Assembly: GCA_025765615.1 (NCBI GenBank)
Contig: JAIVFJ010000356.1
Span: forward strand, 1-59,158
DNA from: Zopfochytrium polystomum
Lineage: Eukaryota > Chytridiomycota > Chytridiomycetes > Chytridiales > Chytridiaceae
Length of the DNA stretch: 59,158 nucleotides
Direction: 5' to 3'
Below, piece by piece: positions 44,672 to 55,695 of this stretch. The translations under genes were made by a program, and so were the position numbers. Within the stretch, counting starts at the first letter, position 1. Each line of letters starts with the position of its first letter. A model generated the notes under the pieces. It was not told the DNA's origin. It worked only from the letters and a program-made list of their open reading frames with translations, and made no database searches.

Positions 44672-44840
44672 GGTGGCTTGTTTCACAAAGACCACCTTGA
44701 CAGCCAAATGTGGCACTGCAGGTGCTTGACCTCATCCCGACACCCCTTCAAGCAAATACAACTTCAAAGGCGGTTGGATGGTCACAGCAGATTCCATAGC
44801 AAGGGCCGCCCAATACGATAAGCTGCAGGCATCAGATATC

Positions 44841-45950
44841 ATGTCCTCGTTATCAGTCCCAACCATCGTCGCAACCTCGATCTGCACATACATGGACGAT
44901 CTGGCCGACCGGTTCAAGCTGGCCACCCTGTTCCAGCTGCGAGGCTGTCAAGTGCACAGCCTTCTCGCTCGTTCCGACCTCTCCTTTCTGACATCTGCCA
45001 GCATCCGCTGCGACATGGAACTTCTAAGAGTGATCGGTCGAAACGCGCGATGGGTCTCCAGCGGCACAGGTTATTACCCCATTGGTCACGCGATCAGCAC
45101 GGCGAGCCAGCACGGCCGCGTTGACATCCTGCAGTGGTGGTTGGACAGCGGGCTGCGGCTGGAGCATACCAAGAAAGCTATGGACCTCGCCAGCGAGTTC
45201 GGACACGTCGCAGTCTTACAATGGTGGAAAAGTCAGAACTTGTTGGAGCTAAAGTACTCTGCCTCCGCGATCGACATGGCGAGCCATAACGGACACGTGG
45301 CGGTTCTCGACTGGTGGAAAGAGAGCGGGCTCAAGCTGCGGTACACGCACGAAGGGATAGACGAGGTGAGTCCTCCGCGGGCGAGTTCCCGTTCTTCAGT
45401 GGTGGCGCGAGAGCGGCCTCAAGATGCGGTACACGAACGCGGCGATGGAGTTTCCGGCCGAGCGGGGTGATTACAGGGTTCTGGATTGGTGGAGAGACAG
45501 CAAAGCCGAGCTCCGATACACTGAACAGCTACTGGATTCGGCGAGCTCACGAGGCGATTTGGCTTTGCTCCGATGGTGGAAAGAAAGCGGGATCAAACCA
45601 GCAAGGTATACCACGAGAGCAGTTGACAGTGCAAGCTTGCATGGACATACGAATGCTCTCAATGGTGGCTGGAAAGCGGGATTCGAATTACGATATACTT
45701 GCGGTGCCGTGGATCGGGCGAGCGCGTGGGGATCTGCCGCGAGCCTCGAATGGTGGAAAGACAGCCAACTTTCTCTAAACTATACGAAGGCTGCCATGGA
45801 TCAAGCGAGCGCCAACGGCCATCCTCCACGTTTTGGAGTGGTGGAAGCGCAGTGGCCTCACTCTAAAGTACAGCGGCCGAGCAATGGCGATGGCTGCCGG
45901 CGCGGGCCGTATGGATGTTTCTAATGTGGTAGGTGGATAGTGGGCTGCCG
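44841..45950 (+). CDS. WW-repeat (ankyrin-like) protein 6, frame-broken
   Basis: ATG 44841 (MSSLSVPTIVATSICTYMDD) begins the F-box-like segment, then LADRFKLATLFQLRGCQVHS. The frame is open to about 45370 with units such as ILQWWLDSGLRLEHTKKAMD and VLDWWKESGLKLRYTHEGID. After that the repeats continue but change frame near 45375, 45660, 45825 and 45905, where WW units are hidden by single-base changes (for example GGWKAG where QWWLES-type sequence is expected). This is more damage than in the other members, so early pseudogenisation is possible, although sequencing error is also plausible. The C-terminal end is not determined. Confidence 0.7.
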
Positions 45951-46126
45951 CTAAAGGATCCTCACTCGGCCTTTGCCGCACTGCAGCGGAGGCGTCCCAA
46001 AGTAGCATACTGTCTGTCCCGTCGTTCTCCACACCCATTCTTCAAACACGATTTGCTCGGTCGCGATCGATCCGCAATCGCAATTTCAGGCGGTTCCGAC
46101 AATTTCATTCTCCTTCCACCTTTGAC

Positions 46127-48446
46127 ATGTCTGCCCGTGTGCGCCTCCGCGTCCTGGCGCGATCGCTTTCCACCGCCGCCTCGCCGTCCACGCCGGACCC
46201 CTCCTCCGCCGCCTTCTCCGACGCCGGTAACGTGCGCGACCGCTCTTCGCCGTGTCGCCCAGATCGGCGCCGCCCACTCTGCGGACGCCGTTTCAGTCAG
46301 GGCTTCGCACAAGCTCCCTGGTGCCCCGCTTCCCGCTCTCAGCCCGTCGACGGACTCCCCGCGACTTGAGGATGCTGCCGCGACCAGTGCCACCGCGGAC
46401 TATGCCGACGCCAGCGTTGACGAACACGACGCTTTGAATGCCCAATACTCTTCGACCTCATTCAACCAAGATGCTCTCCTGGATTCAACTAACACTTCTC
46501 AAGCATTCGAGGACGTCCGCCCCGACAGCCACACAACCAACCCCTCAATTCCAAACTCAAGCTCAGTTCAACTCGTCCCCTCCGCCAACATCACAATCGC
46601 CAGCGTCAGCGACAAGCGACAAGCCAACACCTCCAAATTCTGATTCCACCAGAGCTGATGAAGCGGCCCCATCCTCGTCTGCGCCTCCGCCCCCACCACC
46701 AAGACCATCGATGAAGGCCGCCCCAGTTCCGTCGTCTCGTATCGGTCGCTTTTTCCAATATGGAGGTTTGTTTGGCGATACGTTGTGAACTTGCGCCGTT
46801 AATCGAAATTTTTCCGCAACAGGACTTGCTCTTGGTGTTGGAATGAATGTTGTCACGGACGCAGTTTAAGCGAGCACAACAGGGGTTCGCTGATCCAAAC
46901 CATGGTGAGTTGAAGGCCAAAAAACTCTTCAAGCTGTAAGCTGAACTAGCTCAAGCAAACGACAGTCTGGTGATGACCGCAAAGAACATGGAGAAGATTG
47001 TTGACAGACTGGTAAACGATGCGCGGCGGTGCCCTGAAGCTCGGTCAGATGCTCAGCATTCAAGGTACTCATCTTTCTCCTTCGCTCTTTCCACCGCAAT
47101 TCACCACAAATTCCCAAGACAAAAACATGATCCCCACCCGAATTCGAGAAAATCCTCCTCCGCGTCCAAAACTCTGCCAACTACATGCCCGACTCCCAGC
47201 TCCAGCGCGTCATGACCAAGGAGCTCGGCTCGGACTGGTCCACCCGCTTCGCCTCGTTCGACATGGTCCGATGGCTGCCGCGTCCATCGGACAGGTCCAC
47301 CGCGCGCAGCTGCACGACGGCCGACAGGTCGCCGTCAAAGTGCAGTACCCGGGCGTCGCCGCGTCGATCGAGTCGGACCTCTCGTACCTGCGGACGCTGG
47401 CGACGATGGGGTCGCTGCTGCCGAAGGGGATGTACATCGACGACGCGATCAAGGTTGCGAAGAAGGAGCTCGCGTGGGAGTGGTGACTACTACCGCGAAG
47501 CGGACGCCGTCGAGAGGTTCATTGGGTACCTGAGGCGTCGCCGCGGGAGTTTCGCGAGGGCTTTCCACGCCTCAATGTTCCGAGGGTTGTACGCGAGCTG
47601 AGCACCGGCGCCGTCATCTCGTCCGACTTGTCGAAGGGGGTGCCGATTGGGACTGTCACGCACCTGTCGCAGGAGAAAACGAGACAAGGGTGAGGAGGAT
47701 AATCGCTGCGTGTGTTTTTTCCTGAACGGCAAAGTAACATTTCGTGCAGATCGGCGACAAGCTGCTTGAACTGTGCTTGAAGGAGCTTTTCGAGTTCCGC
47801 TTCATGCAAACAGACCCTAATTGGTCCAATTTCTTGTACGACGAGAAGACTGACACAGTAAGTCCCGACGTGTTTTCACTTCTGACCCCCTCGTCTACTC
47901 ACCCTGTTCTCCGAAATTGGCACGCAGATTCACCTTCTCGACTTTGGTGCTGCCCGAGAATTCCCGAAAACATTCACCGATACTTACTTTGAGGTGCTAC
48001 GCGCCGGCGCAACAAAGGACCGTGAAGCTTGCGTCCGCTGGTCTCAAGAGCTCGGATTCTCACCGGATACGAGAGCGAGGTAACACGCCTCCGTGCCTTC
48101 TCCATCATTTTCGCTCTTCTGACGAGTGGTCCCCATCCCTCCAAAACTCTTCAACCCCAGACCATGACCCAACGCGCACGTCAACTCCCTCACCTCCCTC
48201 GCGACGCCGTTCGCACAGACCCTCGCCGGCCAGCGCTTCGACTTTGCGTCGCAGAGCATCACGGACAAGGTGCGCGCCGACATCCCCGTCATGCTGCGCG
48301 AGCGGCTCAAGGCCCCGCCCGTCGACTCGTACTCGCTACACCGGAAGCTGTCCGGGTTCTTTTGGCTGTGCACGAAGCTGGGCGCGCGGGTGCGGTGCAG
48401 CGACCTGTTTTGGGGGGCGTGGGAGAGGTATCAGGAGGGCAAGTGA
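46127..48446 (+). CDS. COQ8: COQ8/ADCK-type atypical kinase (ABC1 family), mitochondrial
   Basis: UbiB-family ATPase needed for coenzyme Q biosynthesis at the inner mitochondrial membrane. The N-terminus [19 protein letters not shown] looks like a mitochondrial presequence and is followed by a low-complexity Ser/Pro linker. [15 protein letters not shown] leads into an intron, then [14 protein letters not shown]. The diagnostic KxGQ motif is in [13 protein letters not shown] and the Ala-rich nucleotide loop in [13 protein letters not shown]. Next come [60 protein letters not shown] and [14 protein letters not shown] (the DFG equivalent). It ends [16 protein letters not shown] with TGA at 48446. 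Several introns and single-base frame changes (near 46860-47040, 47260, 47480, 47530) are present. Confidence 0.9.
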
Positions 48447-49139
48447 TGAGAGGCGCCGTTTGGTGTCTGTTTGGGTTTGGCTGTTGCATCAAGAACTCAT
48501 CTCGATTTGTGGGGCTCACATTCTTCGCCTGTAATGTTCTATGCGATGCACATGAAATAGGAAGAAAAACGGTGAAGGATCTGGGGGCCAGACATCATCA
48601 GTTTCTGTAAGCTGCCGTACAATATTATCACTCCCAGTCAATTTCAAGTTATCTTTCAGCTTCGATCCCTCCTTCTTCGAGCAGTTTCGAAGAGCTTAAT
48701 GCTGGTGACGTGATCGTCAACTTTCTGCCTCGACGACATGGTCCCAGCAGGATCAGTCGACGGCAAAGAGGATGATCTTTGCACCAGGATTTGGCGATCG
48801 CTCCATGTGGTCGAGCCCGACGTCTCGCCAACAACCGTCGTTCTAATGGGCAGGAACCTCTTATACAAAAATGACAATTTAGGCTGAAGGATTGTCGTTC
48901 GCCATACCAAGTACTTTTGGAACCAAAGCCAACCAGCCAGAAAACAATCTAAAACACGCGAATACGGGGGAACAACGCTTGGGAAGAAAGTCAAGGTGAA
49001 GAAAAGCAGCAAAAGAATCACCAGAGGTAATAGAACTTAGTAATGTCACAAATGAGCCATGAAAGGGTATTCTCCTTTCAATTCACTGCTAGCGTGCCGA
49101 GCGTGTCCTCAGATACTGAGAGATAACGTTTGAAGCTCG
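48447..49139. other. Intergenic, no confident gene
   Basis: A minus-strand open frame (48656-49021) is Ser/Thr- and Arg-rich at its end but has no recognisable pattern. I do not annotate it. Confidence 0.4.
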
Positions 49140-50799
49140 TTAGTTAATCACCTCAAAGAGACAATCGAGAAATGGCCCCCACCCATTCCACAGCCTGACG
49201 GACTGGTCGACGGAGCCGGTAGCGATCAGAGCCTGGACCGCCGCGGTGAACGTCGATGGCCCGTAACAAAATGCTCGTGCGCATTGTCGAGTGTTCGAAC
49301 GCATCGGCCAGCCTTCAGGTCCCAGACCTTGATTGACTTGGTCGTCGGACACGCTGAACAGGAACTTGCCGTTCGGGTGGAACGCGAGCCCGCGGACCCA
49401 GTTGTCGTGGCCGGCCAAAGTGAAAACGCATTCGCCGGACAACGTGTCCCCAGATTTTGATGAGCTTGTCACGTGAACCGGACGCCACGTACTGGCCCAC
49501 CCCAGCCTGGTCTTTGGTCTTGGTCTGATCGGGTGAGAAACGGCAAGGGAGTCAACCAATAACGAAAGACTGAAAGCAGCGAGTAGGGCAGAAACAGATG
49601 ACTAACATCAATTCCTGCAAGGTCGCGCAGGCTGGGAACACTTGCCATTGGGGCGAAAGCCACGCACTCCACGACGTGTTCGTGACCCTTCAAAACATGC
49701 TTGCAGTCACCAGTCGCAAAGTCCCAGATCCGGACAGTTTGGTCGTTGGCGCAGCTGGCAATCAGCTTCCCGTCGTCACTCGGTACCGCCATTCGGACCC
49801 AGTCGTCGTGTCCAAAGAGTGTTTTAGTTGCAGAAGCCAGTGGCAATCTCCCAAATCTTAATGGTTTTATCGCGGGAGGCGGAAACGATGAAGTCGCCAG
49901 GGTTGAAACGAAAGTGAACGGACGAGACGGAATTGGTCGTGCCCCAGGAGCGTTTTTATGCAAGCATAGTCGGCCTGGCCGTCCCATAATTTGATGCTAA
50001 GATCTGCCGAGCAAGAGGCTGGTCGTAATGCGACAATTAGAGAATCGCATCGAGAACCAAAATTTATAATGCAAGATACAGCCGGGCGGTTCACATACCA
50101 AAAGATGGGCACCCTTCTCGGCGCGGTCGAAAGCAACAAACTGAAACAGCTTTTGTGTGGCCTTTGAGCGTGCGTTCGAATTCACCGGCTTCGTAGTCCC
50201 ACATCTTGATGGTGGCGTCCTCAGAAGCGGACTGCAAGAATTGAGAACGTGGGGTGGAAAGTGACGGATGTGATGGGGCTGCGATGGGCCTGCCAGCGTC
50301 GATCTCGCTGGGCCTTTCGGAATCCAGTCCGCATTTGCTGCAGGCTTGCGTGAGGATGGCACGGCAGTGGCAAGCTCGTCCTGAAGGGATGCAACCTTTG
50401 CTCTAGGTCCATCACCTTCGATTATAAAGGAATAACAGTGAGTTAGGAAGCTTGGGGAACTTGCGCGATCGCGAGATCACAATGTGATACCTTCTTCTGC
50501 AGCCTGATGACGGATGTCCATTTTTTCTCAAGGAGTCCGGCAGGTCTTCTTGCCGGCAGCCTCGTCTAGTGCCTCTCCGAGACCAGACTCGACCGAAAGA
50601 GCCTCAAAAGACTTTGTAAAGCCAGCCGATCGGAGATAGTCGAGAATGCTCAGCCGACTTTAAGGAGACGATGGGTGGCGAGGCAGATCTGTTCAGTATC
50701 AAAGTCGCGACGAACGGATCGTTCGCAGAATCAAAAACCAGGGGGACTTACAGTACCTCTTCCTGCTTCGCCGTTAGAAACGGAGGAGGTTGAGGTCAT
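49140..50799 (-). CDS. PAC1: LIS1/PAC1/NudF dynein regulator
   Basis: Beta-propeller regulator of cytoplasmic dynein and nuclear migration. The start [14 protein letters not shown] is at 50799. The second exon has the LisH dimerisation motif [20 protein letters not shown] (about 50595-50655) and then the coiled-coil region [11 protein letters not shown] (across an intron near 50420-50490). WD40 units read in order: [107 protein letters not shown] and SVDQSVRLW. Several exons, with frame changes in the 49270-49450 and 49830-50220 regions. It is transcribed towards COQ8. Identity is firm; exact exon ends are not. Confidence 0.9.
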
Positions 50800-51483
50800 T
50801 TTTGGGAGATGTTGAGAGGACGGCGAGGTTGGGTGGATGGACTGGGGGTTGATCTGTGGTTCAGATTTTAAGACCTCAAGCGATTCAGAGTTTTTCCGTG
50901 ACAAGGGCACCGGTTTGCTTCGACATTGCCGTGCAAATCCTCACATTCAAATAATCTACGGGCATTTCACACCTCGTTAATCGAGCAGGGATTGCAAAAA
51001 GATCGTTACGAGTGCGATCTTTAACCGGGAAAAGAACTTAAGGTCAACATCGAAGCTGGTGATAAACGGTTAGACTGCCACTCGTATCATAAGGACTCGC
51101 TGTTCTCACCTTTTCATACGACAGAACGCCTCTCTCATCCGGAGAACAAGCACCATTTTCCCAATTTCGTGAAGGTCGTTGAAAAATGGATTTGATATAC
51201 TGTGACAGGACAAAATTGGCCCAAAATTAATTAATCATGCGGGATCACCTTCCCAACATCTCAATCGCTTCAGGTCAACCTCACTGAAAAAACGCGCTTG
51301 TTTTGTAACGCCTCTCGGTATTCTTTTTTCGCAAAGGGATAGCGAAGCCCGGTTCCCGTTGGCAGCGGGTCCGTCCACGCGGCGATCAGCAATGTCGACG
51401 GTTTGTTTTCCGCGTCGACGTTTGAGGGTCTTCGAAAAACCCTATCCACCGGTGATGACGATGGCAGCATAATCAAATCAGCC
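50800..51483. other. Region between the divergent LIS1 and LKB1-like genes
   Basis: AT-rich, with no gene seen. Probably holds both promoters; coding-like sequence of the kinase N-terminus may begin as early as about 51400. Confidence 0.45.
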
Positions 51484-54225
51484 ATGAAGGCAGAGTCGTC
51501 GGCTCCGCAGGAAGAAACGTTGGATCAAAAAGTGGAGGCGGGTCGATGGGGGCAATTCATCGTCGATCGCTGTGCTGAGTCGAGCGACCCTCGTGCCCAC
51601 TACGGAGACGCCCCCAACAACATCTTCTGCCACAGATCAATCAAGCTCATCGCGTAACAGCGGCGCCCTCCGCGATTCGCAGCGTGTCACTTCAATCAAT
51701 GGATCAAGGCGCACTTCCATCCCCACCGGATCCGGCCACCGCGTCTCGATCGCCCCAACTCGTCACGTCAAACACACCTGGGCAGCACCTGTTATCCACG
51801 TGTACCCCCGCAAGTCCATCGTCAGTGGGTCGAACCCGCAGCTCAACGAATCCCAGGATCGGCCAGCCGGTGGAGGTGGTTCCGCGTCGTCGGACGATCG
51901 GCGGCCGACCCGAGCGTGGCGAGTCCGGAAAGGACAGTCGTCGCGAAACGATCGCGTCGCGAGGACCGAGTGTGAGAAGCAGAGGCTCAAGCGCGTGTCG
52001 ATCATCGATCCGGAAGACGCTGGTGGAAAGTCGCTTGTGGTAGGGGGTATGCATAAGAGTAAGAGCTCGTGGAGCGTCAAAGGACAAAAGGGTCTCCGAT
52101 CTGGATGATTCAGAGCCGCAGCATGGGTTGCATACGCGAGCCTTCCAGGGCTAAACACAGATCCAACGAGGAGGTGAAAGAAGAGGACAACGCGGAGTGG
52201 GATCTCGGTGACACCAAAGGTGAAAAGCAGGAAACTGTGCCAGCTTGCGACAGAAAGAGGGTGATCTATGAACAAAGACCTGGTGAATTACCGGGGGAAC
52301 GGGAGTCTGAGGTCGGCGAGGAGCGAATATCCAAAATTGGCAGCCTACCTGAACCCAACTCGAGAGAGAATCAGGACTACTACGATTATCTCATGCTAGC
52401 TCAGAGACATGCAAGCTCCAACTTCATCCACAAGATTGGCTCAAATGAGATCGTTATATCCGAGTCAGGGCATCACAGTCAAAATCATTGGGCCGTTTCT
52501 GCTGGGCGACAAGATCGGCAGAGGAGCTTTCGGGAAAGTAAAGGAAGGCTTATGCACTGAAACACTCCAACGGGTTGCTGTGAAGATTATCAACAAAAAA
52601 AGGCTAAGGAAAGTTCCGAATGGAATAGAAAATGCGTTGAGGTAAGCCTGCCGAAAATCCATAAAGAACTGAAACAAAATCGAAGAGAGATAACCATGCT
52701 TCGGCGCCTCAAACACAAGAACGTCGTGACACTCATCGATATCTACTGCAAAGTAGAGGACGACGAAGGCAGCGTTGGCATTTTCAACTGGTTCTCCAAT
52801 ATAGAAGAGGATGCGATTCTGTGGACCTACGACGACGGAACTGAGGTTCAAAAGAAAGTCGTGATTCTCAAGTGGTACTTGGTCTTTGAGTACTGTCCTT
52901 GCTCACTGCAGACGCTACTTGAACAGTCAGAGGGGAAGAAGCTCCCGCCAGCCACCGCGCACAAGTAAGAAACGCGAGAGGCCCGTCCGTTGCGGTTACT
53001 GACAGGCTTTGAAAAGATTCTTTGTTCAATTGGTTTGAAGGCCTCGAATACCTCCATTCGCAAAGCATCATTCGCACGTATTGTCGAGTGCTTGTTTATT
53101 TTGTTTGTTAACAAGATTTCAACGTTTGTGGACAGACCGCGACATAAAGCCTGGAAATATGCTCATCACAGCCGACGGGGGTGTTGAAAATTACGGACTT
53201 CGGTGTTGCTGAGGTGAGGAGAGGTACATCCCATTAATTAGCACCTTACACTTTCGCCCGAAGCAATTCTCACCATACGAGCCGGGTGAAATTAAGTGTC
53301 AAGTTTTCTCTGGTACACATCAATTTCTTTCTCCAGAGGTGGCCGACGGTTCGACGGAGTTCGACGGTGCGAAAGGTTCGTAAACCCATCTCTAAACCAT
53401 TGACCTGAGGCATACTATCCAAACTAAGCTGATTTCAGTTGACATTTGGGCGGCGGGCGTCACTTTGTGGGTGTCAGGATAAGCGAAATGCACTGCCGGC
53501 GGTGTTAACAATGAAACAGATACAATATGCTTACTGGACGCCTTCCGTTTGAGCTCCCGGACGACGGAATCTCCTTGTGCTATACGAAAGAATAGCTTCG
53601 GCGTTATTCGATATGCCAGCAGATTTCAGCGAGGATTTGAAGGATCTGATGAAGGGTAACTAAACACTGTCAGCTACTCTTGCATTGATACAACTTTTCT
53701 GCAGGGATTCTCACAAAGGATCCCATTCAACGAGCAAGCCTGGCACAGATTCAAATGCACGCCTGGACGACAACCTTATTTGTCGAAAATCAAAGACCAC
53801 ATCCGCCAATCTTGTCGTACCCGATCATGGACGCAAAAGAGGCTGAAGGGGGTTGAGGCAAATGACGGGAACGTTCCGCACGAGTCTTCGCCACCAAGGG
53901 ACCCAACCTTCGAAGGAAGCTGTGACCAGATCATTCCATGCGAACAACAATGATTCCTTACATGGAGGAGCTTCACGCAGACGAGCTTCGTGCGGAGCTC
54001 GAATCGCGTGGGCGGTTTTCAGATATGTATGGCGAAGAAGACAGTGGAGTAACTTTTTTTTGCAATGACCATGCTTAACTCCAAGCAGAGTTGCCAGTCG
54101 ACAGAAAAGCACCGACAAGAAGACGCTCATTTAAGAGTTTTTCAAAAACTTATTCCGAAGGAGGAGTGATGACCCGCAATAGTGTTGTTGCGGTCGGCTG
54201 TATTTACTCATTTTGGCAACTGTGA
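51484..54225 (+). CDS. LKB1/STK11-like serine/threonine kinase with long N-terminal extension
   Basis: Upstream kinase of AMPK/SNF1-type kinases in the animals and protists where it is known. About 300 residues of Ser-, Arg- and Glu-rich, probably disordered sequence precede the kinase. The domain starts at about 52490: LLGDKIGRGAFGKVKEGLCT (Gly loop), RVAVKIINKKRLRKVPNGIE (catalytic Lys; the RKVPNG phrase is characteristic of LKB1) and REITMLRRLKHKNVVTLIDI. Then come EGLEYLHSQSIIR, an intron, RDIKPGNMLI and ITDFGVAE. GTHQFLSPEVADGSTEFDGA and VDIWAAGVTLWVS complete the core. A last exon gives a basic, Ser-rich tail ending FWQL. At least six introns. The insert FNWFSNIEEDAILWTYDDGT after the alphaC-beta4 region is unusual. 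The start is uncertain; frames shift near 51590, 52095 and 52470. Confidence 0.82.
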
Positions 54226-54365
54226 CTGGGGCCTTCACATATTACAAATGATCGAGTGATCAGAACTGAGAAATTCGGTCACGAAGGGAAAATAGGGTGC
54301 GCTTTCTACTCATCTTCGACAAAACAACTCTTTGCAACAGGGCATATTGTATTAAGGCAACGTTT

Positions 54366-55651
54366 CAGCCGCTGCCAAGGATATCATCCAAAACTTCAAA
54401 TCGGTCCTCTTCCCCGGCCTGCGGAGCAGGCTGTCGCAAGCTGCTTCCTTGCAGCTGGACGAGTAAAAGCCTGCGCGACTCGGGCCGGAGGGTTTTGCCT
54501 CGGCGTAGGGTCGCTTGTCAAGAGTCGTCGACTTCATTTGGTTCTGGCTTTCCTGCGGTTTTTTTTCGCAGATGATGCGGCTGTTCGTAGAAGAACTTGG
54601 TTGAGCTTGATCCGCAAGCGAGAACTTTTCGCCCAAGGCCTGGCGTCCTTGGTCGATCTAGCAGGTGGCTGGGCGTAAACTGGCAAAGCTCGTTCTGAAG
54701 GTGCCGTAGAGATTAGTGGCGCGCTCTTTACGGTCGTCTTCGACTTATACGCTGGATTATAAGAGGATAATCTTGTTGATTAGTGGGACAGATCGGAGAA
54801 GGAATCCGTCGTCCTGGCATCTGCATTCAGAACAACCCTGCCTTCGCGTTCCCAAATGATCAGTTTTGCAACTTACCGCATAAACCAACTCGTTTTCAGC
54901 GAGAGCAAATCTGTCCGACAGCGGAAGGGTTGCAAGGGGCCTCGTCCAAACCGGCAAAATCGAGCGCCCACAGCTTCGACACGTCCCTGGGAGGTCAACA
55001 GTCAGAAACCCCCACCTTGTTGAGCTTCGCACCCACCTCGCTCAAAAGATCTGCCTGAAGGGATGCCTTTGAATCTAATGTCCAATCCTGTTCTCCTTTG
55101 AACCGAAAATAAGACGACGGGTCTACGATCAATTCACGCTCGGCATCTCGGATGAGAGCAATGAGATTCCGTGTTTCTCGGTCCGCTCGCTTGGAATCAT
55201 CTGCGTGATCGCTTCGTCAGGGACCTTTTTCAGTTCGAACAGATTGCGCCTCCCTTACTTTCAGCCATCGTAGCGCTGTCGGAAACGGTCGCATCGTTGT
55301 CGTCGATTTTCTCGTCGACGAACCTGAAGGCGTTGCTTTCTAACTTTCGGCGTCCCGAACCGCCGCGTCTCGCTGTCGGAGCCTGAATCGTGATCCAAAT
55401 CGTTGTCGTGGGTCGCTGTTGAGTCCACACTCGAAGTCGAAGATGGTGTGTTCTTTGCCCCTTCGCTTTGATGGCGTGCCTTCCAGCGTCGGGACGCTTT
55501 GGCGCGATGTGGATCGAACTTCAATCCGGTCTTGAACGAATGGAGTCCGTGCCCCCGCGCTGGGTTTGTTCCCGCGGTGTCGTCGGAAGGTGACACGGTC
55601 GAGTGATCGGCAGAGCCAACAAGAAGGATTCGACAAGAGCAAATCTGACAT
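54366..55651 (-). CDS. Unidentified protein-coding locus
   Basis: Minus-strand peptides with coding character lie in consecutive order but different frames. A possible start MSDLLLSNPSCWLCRSLDR is at 55651. HSFKTGLKFDPHRAKASRRW and a Ser/Asp-rich acidic stretch (DLDHDSGSDSE) follow, then ESNAFRFVDEKIDDNDATVS. RETRNLIALIRDAERELIVD with PSSYFRFKGEQDWTLDSKAS lies at about 55190-55040. Finally PAPQAGEEDRFEVLDDILGS ends at a TGA at 54366-54368. It probably contains introns and errors. I do not recognise the family. It would be convergent with the kinase and nearly head-to-head (44 bp) with the CBS gene. Confidence 0.45.
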
Positions 55652-55695
55652 CTCTTTCCTCTCGTTTGAATCACCCCTGACCTCGACACCCAGCC

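Noticed and set aside
54395..54460. ARKQLATA-like peptide on the minus strand resembling a histone H3 tail
   Set aside because: Eight residues only, no further histone sequence; it lies in an alternative frame of the unidentified gene.
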